Origin: Paratinospora sagittata
Taxonomy: Eukaryota > Streptophyta > Magnoliopsida > Ranunculales > Menispermaceae
Direction of reading: 5' to 3'
DNA: 64,000 nucleotides
Assembly (NCBI GenBank): GCA_035771175.1
Contig: CM069607.1
Coordinates: 13,772,001-13,836,000 of the forward strand
The position numbers were made by a program, and so were the translations under genes. Of this stretch, positions 1 to 11,639 are shown in pieces. A model generated the notes under the pieces. The model saw only the letters and a list, made by a program, of their open reading frames with translations. It made no database searches and was not told the DNA's origin. Each line of letters starts with the position of its first letter. The first letter of the stretch is position 1.

Positions 1-284
1 AAAACATATCAATTCGCTTGATTTTACACCAACTTTTTTCCTTTATGGAACTTAGAGCTAGACCCAGGTTTTCCTCTCATTTTCACTATCTGGCTACGTC
101 TCCTAGAACAACTACTTCGTCATTGGTATCTTCGTCATTGGATGATTCTTCTATGGGGTCATGGGAGACATTTAGTGCTAGGTCTTTCTTGATCTTATTT
201 TCTTCCTTAGGTGAGATCTTTTTCCCATCTTTAAGTTTCATCTCATGCACCATCAATGATCCACAAAGCTCATCAAAAGAATAT
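1..284 (-). pseudogene. copia gag, C-terminal part (fragment 4 of 4)
   Basis: Read on the minus strand this segment encodes the stretch that follows the UBN2/gag core in Ty1/copia capsid proteins, with the recognisable FDELCGSLMVHEMKLK motif and then an acidic lysine/glutamate-rich tail. It continues the gag piece at 3360-3700; a 3.07-kb solo LTR separates them, and the duplicated AATAT at 280-284 and 3355-3359 marks the break. The element runs off the left edge of the window, so protease, integrase and reverse transcriptase are not visible. The reading frame here is open, but the gene as a whole is dead because of three insertions and frame breaks elsewhere. Confidence 0.75.
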
Positions 285-3200
285 TGTCACGACCCACTAT
301 ATGTGACGTCATGACCGGCATGGAACCCCGGGTATATCCTCCCTCGATATCCACGGCATCGCGTCAGCCTTCTAATAACAAACCATAATCCCAATAAGTA
401 ACATCAAAACACATGGACAATAATAGATCATCAACGTAAAAGCATACCCAAATGACAACCATAATTTTTTTTTTTAAGTCCATAATGTTCAAAATATACA
501 AAATCCTACTTAACCATAAATTACAACCCATCTATGTGTTAAGTATAAGCATTAGGTGCTATATAGTACAATTTATCAAAATAAATTCGGAAAAGTACTA
601 AACATAACGTCACAAAAGTGTAGGAAAAATGCCCGCAGCTAAGCTTTTTCTTTCCCCTTCCTATCCGAACCTGAAAGGATAAGAGTGAGAAGTGAGCTAC
701 AACAAGCTCAATGAATGTTTTCTATAATTGGCAACATATATATGCATTTATATAAAACATTGCAAGATCATTAAAACCATTTAAATATCATGGATACAAA
801 TAAGATTACATACATGCTCAATATAATGCATCATTTCATATACAAGACAATGCATATCATTTATAAACATGCTCATGCAATCCTAACACCTCCTGAGTAA
901 GAATCAATACAAGGGCCTAAGCGCGACATCCATCACCTGATCGACCTCTTACCCATATTCCATTAGAATTCCTAGGATTGTATGAACCATAGGATCCACC
1001 CACCAAGACAAGTACCATGCCTAGGCGAATCCTAAAATACACAACCCATAGAAATCCTCTACCAGGTCCACAATTAGGGATCATCACTAGACTTACGAGA
1101 TTTCCTGAAGAAAATCCCAACTATGAGACTCTACCCAATTGCTAACCCTATTAGACTATGCGCAAATACATTTCATGAGACATTAAATCATGCGTACTAC
1201 AATAGATAAGCATTTAAAACACATTTCTATACTACAAGGCCACACATAGAAACCAATAAGTAAAGAAACACTCGCAACTTGATTGGTTAGACTTAGCCAA
1301 TCCAATCCAATCCACAAGAGAGAACTAGAATGACTACAATCACCCCAAGCACCTCAATCCCCAATTGGCCTATTTGGGTTAATTAAATCAACCAAAACCT
1401 TGCATGAAACATGGTTTATACATTACTAAAAATCAGTCCACTAGTATGCCCAACAACCATGATCAAAGCCAATTCCATAGCCAATTAAAATTCTAAAATG
1501 ATTATACACATGAGTCAATCTCATATTGCTCAATTCAACCATTTAAAATCAAATTAAACCATACATATCCCAATTGAATGCAATTGGTTGATCCCCATGA
1601 TCCAACCACTATAATACAAGGCATTCAATCATAATTAGGGACAATTAGACTATTTATCAAGTCAATTTCATCAATTGACTAAGTCTAAGTCAAAATCTCT
1701 AAATTTGGACAAATCCCCAAATTCATTGAAATTTCCCAAATTACATTACACTAGGGTTATCCACTAATCAAAATCAGTAAATTGGACTACTATACATCCA
1801 CATTTACCCATGTATTCAACATAAATCACATGCAAATTGAATAGGAAACCCTAAGTCTAAAATCCTAGTTTAGGTCAAATACATATAACCTAACCAATTT
1901 CTTGTTAGAAATTGGGTGTTTCACCATTTATGGAATCCCAACATCCTCTAGATTAACATATCTCAAATGCAAGACCTAATTCCAAAAATGTATTTTCCAC
2001 CACCCTCCTTAAATTCTGGGATTCATGAGTGTAAAACACCCATTAGGTCAAAAGCAAGCTTGCATGCATGAATGAAAGTGATAGAAGGAAGAAAAATGAG
2101 AAAGAATGAGGAAGAAATAATTACCTTGAGGATTCTTGAGCAAGAATGCACCTAAAACCCTAACTTTTCCCTTCCTTTTCTCCTCTCCCATTCCTTTCCT
2201 CTTTTCCAAGCTCCTTAACCTCTTTTGGAAGTGAAAAATGAGAGAAATCATGTCTCAATGGCTTATATAGAGGTTTAGTGGCATTTTGGGCCCACACTTT
2301 AAAAAAGTACTTAAATAAAAGTAATAGTTTTTTTTTCTGCTGCAATTACTTGCACTTAGATAATCAATGTCTTGCAAAATACTAACAAATTGAACATCTT
2401 AACCATCCAAACATCCTCTAGATTAACATATCTCAAATTCAAGACCTAAATCCAACATTGGTTTTTCACCACTTCCTTAAATTTCAGGATTCATACAAAC
2501 CCTAGGACAAAATAAAGCTTGCATTCACATGTTAAAGAGATAGAATGAAAAAAACGAGAGAGAATAATATACCTTGGAGGGATTTTGGGCATGAAAGCAT
2601 CAAAGCCCTAGCTTTTTCACTCATTTCTCCTCTCCTCCTCTTTTCCTCTTCTCCAAACTCCTTAGCCACTTTTGGAAGTGAAAAATGAGAGAACTCACGT
2701 CTCAATGGCTTATATAGAGGTTAAGTGGCATTTCAGGCCCACACTTAAAAAAAAAACACTTTAATAAAAGAAATAGTTTTCCTGCTGCAATTACTTGCAC
2801 TTAGATAATTAATTTCTTGCAAACTCCTCACGAATTTAACATCTTAACCGTTCAAAACTTTTATGATTCAGTTACCAACCTTATGGTGAAAGTTTAGCTC
2901 AATCCAACAGTGGGATTGCCATATCCAAGCATTTGATCAAAACTGCACAAGAACATAAGCAAATCTGAGAAACAGTGTTTGGAGTCTTATACCTCACAGT
3001 AGATAACTTTGATCAAGAACTTCACCATTCATAATGAATATCTATTAGAGAAGAATAAGCTGACAAAATTTCAGTTCTATCGGACCACGGATGTAGGAGA
3101 TCAATCCATTGATGTAATCAATAACAGAAATTTCTTTCTCCATGAAGCGAGCTCCAATGATCCAAAACACTGTTTTTGACATGTTTCGACGTCGAACTAG

Positions 3201-3354
3201 TCTCCGATCATTCCAAAACTTCACGCGCACTCTAAACTATGTAAAATCATGAAAAGACACTCGAACCAAAGCGCGTCAAGCTTCATATACGTATACGTAC
3301 ACGTATATGGGTACTCTTCTGGTCAAAATGACATCATAAGGTACGAACGTTACA
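285..3354 (-). mobile_element. Solo LTR, Tekay/Del-like Ty3/gypsy (copy 1)
   Basis: On the plus strand the element begins TGTCACGACCC and ends GTTACA; on the minus strand it therefore starts TGTAACG and ends GGGTCGTGACA, the usual ends of plant chromovirus (Tekay/Del) LTRs. It is flanked by the perfect 5-bp duplication AATAT (280-284 and 3355-3359), and gag of the host copia element resumes on both sides, so this is one complete insertion reduced to a solo LTR of 3,070 bp. Both ends and several internal blocks match the solo LTR at 6736-9451, in the same orientation. The short open frames inside (917-1120, 2048-2345, 3045-3230) show no family resemblance and I treat them as chance. Confidence 0.85.
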
Positions 3355-3359
3355 AATAT

Positions 3360-3700
3360 TTTCCTAAGGTCTTGGCTTCTTCTATGGCCGTTACCTTCGA
3401 ATCCCATTCCTTAGGTAATCCTCTAAGAAATTTTCTACTGTTTAGGCTTGGGGGTAATCTTCGCTGAGATTTTTCATCTCATAAAGGAGTTTGGTGAACC
3501 TAGTGATTGCTCCAGCTATGTCTTCACCTTCTTTCATTTTGAAGGTTTCATATGTTTCCTCAAGTATATGTAACTTCGTCTCCGTTACTTGTTTGGTACC
3601 CTTATGAGTGACTTCTAGTTTATCCCAAATTTCCTTAGTCGTATTATTCGCACTCATTCGATTGAACTCATTTGCTAATAAACTACAAAATAATACGTTT
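3360..3700 (-). pseudogene. copia gag, central UBN2 part (fragment 3 of 4)
   Basis: The minus strand encodes the best-preserved part of the copia gag: NEFNRMSANNTTKEIWDKLE at its start, then the THKGTKQVTETKLHILEETY and FKMKEGEDI blocks typical of the UBN2 family. Gag forms the virus-like particle of LTR retrotransposons. Near 3442-3450 the frame shifts: the following LPKEWDSKVTAIEEAKTL block is readable only in another frame. The left side is cut by the solo LTR at 285-3354 and the right side by the one at 3701-6483; the latter duplicated CGTTT (3696-3700 and 6484-6488). Confidence 0.85.
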
Positions 3701-4293
3701 TGTTGACCTAAGGGGTTCATCTCTTAGCACGTCCGTAAGTATACTTGATGAAGTATATTTTGATGTTCACAAACAAAATCTCTTTCGGTGCTAACGAGCT
3801 TTAATCAAGAACCAATCTCAGCACCTCAGGAAAGAAAAAAGGCAAATAATGATTCAATCAAGGAATTCAAGATCATATTAGACGTTCAAGATCATTTCAA
3901 TCAAAGGACCTCAAAGATCTTATCATGATTTCAAGATCACACCACATGAACCATTCGATCAAAAGCTGCAAGACTACATCATTCGATCAATGTTCACAAA
4001 ATTCAACTCAAGCACGAAGTCCACATCGAAGATTTTATAATAAAGAGTTGGGTTTAAAGATTTTGAGAAATATGAGAAATACACAGTATTTATGGTATAT
4101 CTTTCTCTAATTGATATTGCTCAAATGTTTTTCAAAACCATGCACAAATCCCCTGCCTATTTGCATGTTTTGATCATACGCTTTACGATATTTCAAATGA
4201 TTTAATTTTCTATATTTGATTTGGAATTTACCGAGTTTTTTTTTAATTCATCATATTTTTAATCACGAGTCAAAACTATTTTTCAAGAGTCTT

Positions 4294-4888
4294 TCAGGAC
4301 GCTAATGATTTAGCAGCACTCTCCCGAACTTGATAAGTCAGGACGCTGATAACATTCAAGGTTGAATTGAACTGATTCATCAAGACGCTTACTTGTAAGT
4401 AGTTGTCTCCCTTTAGTCAACCTTTGAAGTTGTCAGGACGTTGACTCAGCATCAGCTTATTGAAAGGTTTCTAAGTTCTTCAAAGAATTTATCTTTGAGG
4501 ACGTTGATAGTTATAAGTTGGATAAACAATCAGGACGCTACCTAGATAGGAGCGCCCTCATCTTTGGGAACCAACTTAATAACTTTCAGGGCGTTGATTG
4601 TCCTTCAGAGCACTTGGTTTTGTTTTCAAATATTTTGAAATGACAAGACGCTTACATAGTTGTAGCGCCCTTGTGTTTTATGTTTTAAAAGGTAAGGTGC
4701 TTACTCAGAAAGTAGCGCCCTCATGTGTCCAAATGTTTTAAACCAAAGCAGGATGCTAACTGTGCATTAGCGCCTTCAGGGTTTAAGTTGTTTTTTGTCA
4801 CAAAGCAAGTCAAGACGCTTACGAGTTAGTAGCGCCTTCACTTCATTGTTCGGTAGGACGCTTCTATATAATTAGCACCCTCAAGGAA
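4294..4888 (+). repeat. Array of imperfect hairpins (AGGACGCT...AGCGCCCT)
   Basis: Inside the solo LTR a degenerate unit recurs about every 60-65 bp. The clearest units, from about 4530 on, pair AGGACGCTTAC-like sequence with AGCGCCCTCA-like sequence some 10 bases further on, so each could fold as a short stem-loop. At least six such pairs are seen, and further single half-units occur towards the left side. Mismatches differ between units, so it is an old array. It is not a coding sequence. Confidence 0.7.
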
Positions 4889-5978
4889 TAAAACAACAAA
4901 GTTGATATTATGCGTCAAGACTATAAATACCCGAATCAGGACGTTAATTCAACAACCGTCACTATTCTAGCAAGTACACTATATCAGTCTACTTTTTCAG
5001 AACAAATCTTTGCACAGAATCATTTTCAGATTTATCAAAGATCTTTTCTGATGCATGAATCAAGTCTTTCTAAAACTTTTCTTATTCATGTAATCTGAAA
5101 AGAACCACAATGTTAGTGAAACGTGCAGTTGCCATTTTTATATAATATTCTAGTCGTTGTGTGTAAACATTCACATTTGTATTTGAACTTCAAATGTCTA
5201 ACGGCTATTATCTACTAGGTCTATAAATACCAACACTTTGAATCAAACAATTTGTCGATAAAATTATTATTGTGCCAAAAAATATTTGAATGTAAGTCAT
5301 TTTCAAAATATTTTCAACTGTTATAGTTTTCAAAGTATTTTCACTGATACTTTATTCGTTCAAAAGATTTTCATATTGAGCTTAAATTATATTCTATCTT
5401 TGACAATCTATTTGAATTATATAGAACTGGTTTCTTTCTCAGCACTGATCTATACTTGATATCAATCTTGTTGATGAAAGAATTTGAGAAATAGTTCATG
5501 AGAGATACAGTTGTACTTGATTTCATATATTAAGTATTGTATTGAACTATATCAGCAGTTGTGTTAACTACTGAATATTGAACCAGAAGTTTTCATGCTT
5601 ATACATTTTTTTCTATTTTGAAAACTATCTAAGTCTATGTTTTACACTAGTCCTACATTTTCAACTTCATAATTGTATCATAATGTTTTCGAAGAAGCAT
5701 TTAATTGATTTACATATCATTCAAGCTTTTCGAAACTGCACTTGAGCAATACCGAATATTAAAAACTAAAGGACTGTAAGTGTATTCTCTTTTAGCATTA
5801 CGTATTCAAATTTACATATCTTTGTAATGTTGTGTAATGAGCTTAATTATAAAGTGTTCTACTCAGTTAAAACCAACATTTTTATTTTGTGTTGTAATGT
5901 TGGTGTGTTTCTGGATTGAAACAACCAGGACAAGTGAATGTAGTTCACTTAATGATTTCATGATTGAAATCATGTTAA

Positions 5979-6235
5979 GGTTCATCCTTACCCTGTAAAA
6001 GGATAGGTTCGTCTTTAACCTGTAAAAGGATAGGTTCGTCCTTAATCTGTAAAAGGATGGGTTATCTCTGAACCTGTAAAAGAGAAATGGTTTTTCTTTA
6101 TCCCGTAAAAGGAAAACGGTTCTTCCTGATCCTGTAAAAGGAACATGGGTTTTTTCTCATATTGAAAAAAAAGAAATGCGGTTCATCCTTAGCCTGCAAA
6201 AGGATAAGTTTGCCTTGAACCTGTAAAAGGGTATG
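5979..6235 (+). repeat. Tandem ~27-31 bp repeat near the LTR 3' end
   Basis: About eight variants of a unit of the form GGTTCGTCCTTAACCTGTAAA followed by AGGATA lie head to tail. Each contains ATCCTT before and AAGGAT after the CCTGTAA centre and could form a small stem-loop. Such arrays close to the 3' end are familiar in SIRE-type copia LTRs; here the later units carry changed stems with compensating changes in places (for example the CTTTATCCC / AAAGG unit near 6100). Confidence 0.75.
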
Positions 6236-6488
6236 TATAACGGTTTGGTTCTCACCCCTAAGAGAATCAATTAGTGGATTGAAAAATCCTAATCGGGAGA
6301 TTAGGTAGTGGACGTAGGCTTGGCCGAACCACTATAAACCCTAGTGTGCTTTACATTATGCATTTTACTTTATGGTTCGTATGTGCATTTAATTTCAATG
6401 TACCAATGTATATCACTAAGTCATTGGAAAAACTTTAATTTGACCATCACACCCAATTCACCCCCCTCTTGGGTGCACCAACACGTTT

Positions 6489-6735
6489 ATGGCTTGGTCA
6501 TTTAATTGCTCCTTTTTCTTCTTATTGGGCAACCACTCTTGCCCTGTTTTGGGTATTATCATTCCATTTTTCATCTTTGGTAGGATATTGATAACCATTT
6601 ACTGCGAGATCCCACATTTCAATGTCTTGCGCCCTTATGTAGAAGCGCATGCGAGTTTTCCAATGGAGTCCTTCCTTCCTTGGTGGTTGAAGAGTGGATT
6701 GTCCTTCCTTGAATACACCTCTAGTCCTATCGTTT
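6489..6735 (-). pseudogene. copia gag, N-terminal part (fragment 2 of 4)
   Basis: The minus strand encodes the start of copia gag: the LHWKTRMRFYIRAQDIEMWD block corresponds to the conserved W-K-x-R-M-x-x-x-L and W-D motifs at the beginning of UBN2 proteins, followed by NGYQYPTKDEKWND. A stop codon lies shortly downstream and the frame shifts before the CGTTT junction. The piece is cut at the right by the solo LTR at 6736-9451 and joins logically to the start codon at 9463. Confidence 0.75.
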
Positions 6736-9451
6736 TGTCACGACCCATGATACACGACCGGCACGGAACCCCGTGTATATCCTCCTTCGATATACACGAC
6801 ATCCCAATAAGCCTTCTAATACACACCATAATCCCAAATACACAACAATAAACACATATGGACATAATCAAATAATATTCCATTCTCAAACTGTAAGCCA
6901 TAAATTTTTATTTTTTTTTTCTAAGTCCACAGTGATAAAAAGTACAAAATAATACTTAACAATTATTACAACCCATCTAAGTGTTAAGTATATGTATTAG
7001 GTGTTACATAGTAGAATTTATCAAAATAAATGCGGAAAAGTACTAACACCTGCATCAACCAGAGTTCGGAAAATGCTCCGCAACTAAGCTTTTCCCTTCC
7101 CCTTCCTATCCAATCTTAAAAAGATAATAGTGAGGGGTGAGCTACATACATGTGCATTTATGTAAAACATTGCAAGATCCATTAAAACAGTTCAAACAAC
7201 TGGAATGTAAACGAGGTTACATACATGTTCAATATAAGACCTCATGTCATGTCAAGACAATGCATATCACTTATGACATGTTCATGCACCTAAACTCCTC
7301 CTAGGTAAGAATTGATTCAAGAACATGAGTGCGCGAGACCCATCCCTGAACCGTATTCTAATAGGAATTCTAAGGGCACGTCACCGATTTACTATTCATT
7401 CCAAACCCTATTTCAGGTTTAGACGAACTACGGCTACGCCTACCCTTAAAACCCTCTGCAAGGTCCACAACAGGGGATCCCACTAGACTTACAAAATTTC
7501 TCGAAGGAAACCCCAACTAGGAGACTCAACCCAAATTGTTTTCCCAACTGACTATGATCAGATAATTTTCATGAGATATCAAATCATGCATACTATAATA
7601 ATTAAGCATTTAAAACATTTCTATAATAGAATGCCACACAGAGAAGACACAAGTAAAGAAACACTCACAATTGATTGGCTAAGTCTAGCAAATCCAATTT
7701 CCAATCCAAAAAAGTATTAAAAGATCCACGAATCACCTCGAGTACTTCAATCACCAATTTGCCTACATGGCATACTCAAACCAACCAAGGTCCCTACATA
7801 TAACACATGGTTCATACAATACTAAAGATCAGCCAAAGTATGCTAATAACCATGTTCAAACCTAATTCTATAGTCAATTTGAGATTCTGGCATGGTCATA
7901 GTCATGAGTTAACCCATATTGCTCAATTCAACCATATAATCATCAAATTAGACTACACCTAACCCAAATTGAATGCCATTGGTTGATTCCCATAATCCCA
8001 AACACTATAATACAAAGCATTCAATCATATTAAGGGTTAATTAGGCTATTCCTCAAGTCAATTACATCAATTGACTAAGCTCAAGTCAAAATTCTCAATT
8101 TGGCAATACATAACCTAAGGCCAAATTGAACTAAGTCATACCAAATTAACATAGGTTCAAACATTCTAAACCCATGAATCTACTCAAATGAGGTCCAATT
8201 AGATGATTCCCAAGTCAATTTGGTCAATTGACTTGGTTTAGGTCAAAAGCCCTAATTTGGGCAAAATTCTAAATTTACATGGAAATTCTCAAATTGCATG
8301 GGAATGTCAATTTACATGGCCTAAGCCAAAATTACCCTACAATTAGCTTCCCCCTATTCAAGATTAGTAATTTAGAGTGTCATACATCCATAATTACTCA
8401 TCAATTTCATACAAATCACAAGAAATTTGAATAGAAAACCCGAAGTCAAAACACTAGTTTTAGGTCAAGTCTGTGAAACCCTTCCAATTTCTTGCTAGAA
8501 CTTGGGGGGTTCACCTCTAGAGTACTCCCCATACACTCTAGGTCAACATATATTAAATTCAAGACCTAATTTCAACTTTGATTTTCCATCACCTTTTGAA
8601 AAACGGGATTTAATAGAACCCTAGGTCGAAAAAATCAGTTGCATGCTTGTAAGAGAATGATGGAAGGAAGAAAAATGAGAATGAAATGGTTACCTTGATG
8701 ATCCTTGAGCAAGAATCCACCCAAAAACCTCTTTTTTTCCTTCTTTTTCCCTTCTCCTCTTCTTTACCCTTTCTCCAAGCTCTCTGGCACTCTTGAAGGT
8801 GGAAAAATGAGCAAGTGTGAAAAAATCCTGTTTTGGTTTGTATTTATAGAAAACTTTGGGCCCACAACTCAAAATACACTTAAACAAAAGGAACAATTTT
8901 TTTCTACTGCAATTACTTCCACTTAGATACTCAATTCTATGCAAATGACTCATCAATTTAGCATCTTAATCGTTCAAACATTGTATGAGTCTGTTACCAA
9001 CATTCTGGTACAATTTTCTCTCAATCCAACGGTGGGATTGTGAGATCTAACTATTTGATCAAAACTGCGCAAGAAAATTTGTAAATCTGAAAAACAGTGT
9101 TTGGAGCTTTATAACTCACCGTAGACAACTCCTATCAAAATCTTAACCGTTCAGATGGAGATCTATCAGAGAAGAATAATCTGAAAAAGGTTTAGCTCAA
9201 TCTGACCACGGATCTAGGTGATTAGCTATTGATGTAATCGGTGACAGAAATTTCTTCCTCCATGGAGCGAGCTCCATTGATCCAAAACATCGTTTTCGAC
9301 ACGTTTCGACGTCGAACGGGTCTCCGATCATTTCGAAACTTCTTGCAAAAGCACTCAAACCAACGCAGATCAAGCATCATATACATATACGTACACGTAT
9401 ACGGGTACTCTACGGGTCAAAATGACGTCATCCTAAGGTACGGGCGTTACA
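6736..9451 (-). mobile_element. Solo LTR, Tekay/Del-like Ty3/gypsy (copy 2)
   Basis: Same family and orientation as 285-3354: it begins TGTCACGACCC and ends GGCGTTACA on the plus strand, and both ends align with copy 1 over long stretches (for example the CATATACGTACACGTATA region near 9390 matches the one near 3295). Length is 2,716 bp. Flanks share GTTT (6732-6735 and 9452-9455), a 4-bp match; if the original duplication was 5 bp one base has changed or been lost. Copia gag continues on both sides, so this is an independent insertion and not the partner LTR of copy 1. Confidence 0.8.
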
Positions 9452-9517
9452 GTTTCTTACCATTACTCAAAGAAATTGTTAGATAACTTTGAGTGAAAAA
9501 CCCGCTCTGATTTCGTT
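9452..9517 (-). other. copia gag start and leader with primer-binding site remnant
   Basis: On the minus strand the gag start codon is at 9463-9461, followed by only three more codons before the solo LTR interrupts. Upstream of it is the leader, with ATCAGAGC (plus-strand 9504-9511), the inner part of the TGGTATCAGAGC site that pairs with initiator methionine tRNA and primes minus-strand DNA synthesis in copia elements. The outer bases of the site are mutated. Confidence 0.65.
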
Positions 9518-10700
9518 TGATAGACACCGAAGAGGGGGATGAATTGGGTGTTGACGGATTTTTTGGAAAACCTTTCACAAGCACAAATTAACCAAGGAAG
9601 ACAAAATTTGTAGGAATATAAAAAGTAGTGAACACCAAAGATTTAGAGTGGTTCTACTTCTTAATTAAGCCTACCTCCACTACTTGATCACCCCGATAAA
9701 GATTCTCTAAATCCACTAAACTATTCCTACTTAACGGGTGAGGATAAAACCGTTTACAATCACCGTCTCCCGATTAGGAAAACTTCCCAATTAGCTCGCA
9801 AGCTAATTCATAAATACAATGTAGAGAGAGAAGGAGGTCGTTCCTTACAGAAAGAACCTTGAAATATTTATAATAAGAAATGGTTTCTTCCCAAGATTTC
9901 TCAGCCACTAAATGTAAAAATGAATGCACAAAAGTTGAAAGAGATGGAAGAAAAACTTCTATTCAATCGAAAAAAAATGAAAGCTATAGCACGTGATTTT
10001 TTCAACACACACAAGAAGAACTCTTCGAGAGGCTTCAAATATCAGAGAAAGTAAAAGCACAAGTTCTCTCAAAAACTCTGGTTTTTTTTACTTGAGTGGT
10101 TTCTAACAATATTAATAATGAGTGTGCAAAAGATGAGAAAAATATTTAAGAGAGAGTTTAAATACTTTCTCACTTTCAAAAACCTTAAACCTAAGTGTAT
10201 GGCCAAGACTAAATGGTTTTATGATGGTTTAGAAGGAAATCAATGGCCTAGAATGAAAGCTCGAAGTTTACACATCGTAACTTAAAAAAATTTCGAAACC
10301 TAGGTGAATGCGATCCTTCCAGAAAAGTGCGTTCCACAAAAAATTTAAAAAAAATCCCTAAGTGAGGAATGCATTCCTCAAGACCCGAATAAAAATGTTC
10401 AATGATCATGGAACGCGTTCCTTACTGTTGGAATGCGTTCTTCAATTTTCGAGAGCATTGGACAAATTTGCTCTTGCATGGAACGCATTTCTCAATTCCC
10501 TTAGACAAATTTAAGTGTTTTGTTCTGCTATAGTGCATTCATTTCTTGTATTTCACAATCATTTTACTTGCATTTCAATTATTTTATATTTCAAATAATT
10601 CACATATATTACATTTACATTCATTTGAATAACCCTAAAAAAAATGAATTGAAGAGGAAAAGGGATTGTAAGGCGGGAATCACTGGCAGGTTACAGCAAC
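9518..10700 (-). mobile_element. 5' LTR of the host copia element
   Basis: The LTR edge next to the primer-binding site reads TGATAGACACCGAAGAGGGG on the plus strand, the inverted form of the C-rich end found in SIRE-type copia LTRs, followed by ATTGGGTG. It lacks close similarity to the solo LTR at 3701-6483 apart from this end and the GGGTGAGGATAAAACCG/CTCCCGATTAGG blocks, so it is a different family. From about 10,260 to 10,490 short GGAACGCGTTCC-like palindromes recur. The distal edge is uncertain: a CAACA at 10,698-10,702 would match a TGTTG start, but no duplication proves it. 10,703-10,796 is pyrimidine-rich and not assigned. Confidence 0.6.
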
Positions 10701-10796
10701 AACAACTCCTCCAGCCTCTAAGTATGTCATTTCCCTTTTCTTCTTCTTTCTTGGTTTTTCTTTTATGTTATTTTCTTCTTATTGTTCTTCTTTCTC

Positions 10797-11625
10797 TGAT
10801 AGGACCTCAACCGACCTGTAAAGGTCAGGTCAAGTTTGCAATTGTAGTTGTTGACTACTTTACTAAGTGGGCAGAGGTCGAACCGTTAGCAACAATTACT
10901 GAGCAGAAGACCATGCGCTTCATCTGGCAGTCAAATGTGTACCGTTTTGGCATCTCGTACGCCAGCATCTCTGATAACGTCAAATAATTCGACAATGCAA
11001 GGTTTCGGTCATTTTGCGAGGACCTCGGTATTCAATACTTCTTTTCTACTTCGGCCCACCCTCAAGCCAATGGTTAAGTAGAAGCAGTGAATAAGATCAT
11101 CAAACACACACTGAAGGCCAGGCTCAAGGAAAAGAAGGGAATGTGGGTTGAAGATATGCCTCAAGTCCTCTGGTCATACCGTACCACCTCCCGAACAACG
11201 ACAGGAGAAACACCATTCTCCCTAGCATTCGGAATGGAGGTCGCCATACCAGTGAAAATTGTTATAGCGACCTTGAGGACATCCTTCTTTGACGAAGACA
11301 GGAACGGAGAGGCCTAGCATACCGACCTGGATTTACTTGAAGAAAGAAGGAAACAACCATAGCTCAAGCTAACGGCATACCAGCAGAGGATCTCGAAGTA
11401 TTACAACGCCAAGGTGAAGCAAAGAAGCTTCAAAGTCAGTGACCTAGTGTTAAGGAAGGTCATGCTAAACACGCGTGGGCCCGGAGCAGGTGCTCTCGGT
11501 CCCAACTGAGAAGAGCCTTACAAGATCACAGTGGTACTTCGCGCGGGGCTGTACGACCTCGAAGATCTGACTAGGAGAAGAATTCCTAAGCCCTGGAATG
11601 CCAAGCACCTCAAGAAGTATTACCA
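10797..11625 (+). pseudogene. Tat-type Ty3/gypsy integrase, truncated and broken
   Basis: The plus strand encodes the catalytic core and C-terminus of a Ty3/gypsy integrase, starting abruptly at the GPxPTxKGQVKFA block with the first catalytic Asp in VVDYFTKWAE. The segment around the second Asp is damaged: the glycine of the usual SDNG is Val, and a TAA follows two codons later. A third break replaces the Gln before the catalytic Glu (VEAVNKIIKHT) with a stop. After TTGETPFSLAFGMEV further stops occur, and the C-terminal SYRV/NWEG region reaches LKKYYQ-stop near 11,625. The same region in the copy at 53,160-53,990 is better preserved, which confirms the identity. The 5' part of the element is missing. 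Confidence 0.9.
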
Positions 11626-11639
11626 GTAGGCATTAGCAA

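Larger units (their letters stand above)
3701..6483 (+). mobile_element. Solo LTR of a copia (SIRE/Maximus-like) element
   Basis: The element starts TGTTGACC and ends CACCAACA, so its ends are the inverted pair TGTTG/CAACA, and it is flanked by the perfect 5-bp duplication CGTTT. Its 3' end carries the sequence characteristic of SIRE-type copia LTRs: a GTGGATTGAAAAATCC block near 6272, GTAGTGGACGTAGGCTTGG at about 6305 and CACCCAATTCACCCCCCTC near 6450. No primer-binding site follows, which together with the duplication makes it a solo LTR of 2,783 bp. It holds two hairpin-forming repeat arrays described separately. It sits in the host copia gag in the opposite orientation to that gag. Confidence 0.85.

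Noticed and set aside
6489..6851. 120-codon plus-strand frame
   Set aside because: It is the reverse strand of copia gag and crosses into the solo LTR.
285..9451. One retrotransposon with LTRs 285-3,354 and 6,736-9,451
   Set aside because: Each LTR has its own flanking duplication, and the sequence between them is copia gag plus another solo LTR, with no Ty3/gypsy interior.
10520..10987. 155-codon plus-strand protein
   Set aside because: Chance fusion of AT-rich LTR sequence with the truncated integrase; only the last ~60 residues are meaningful.
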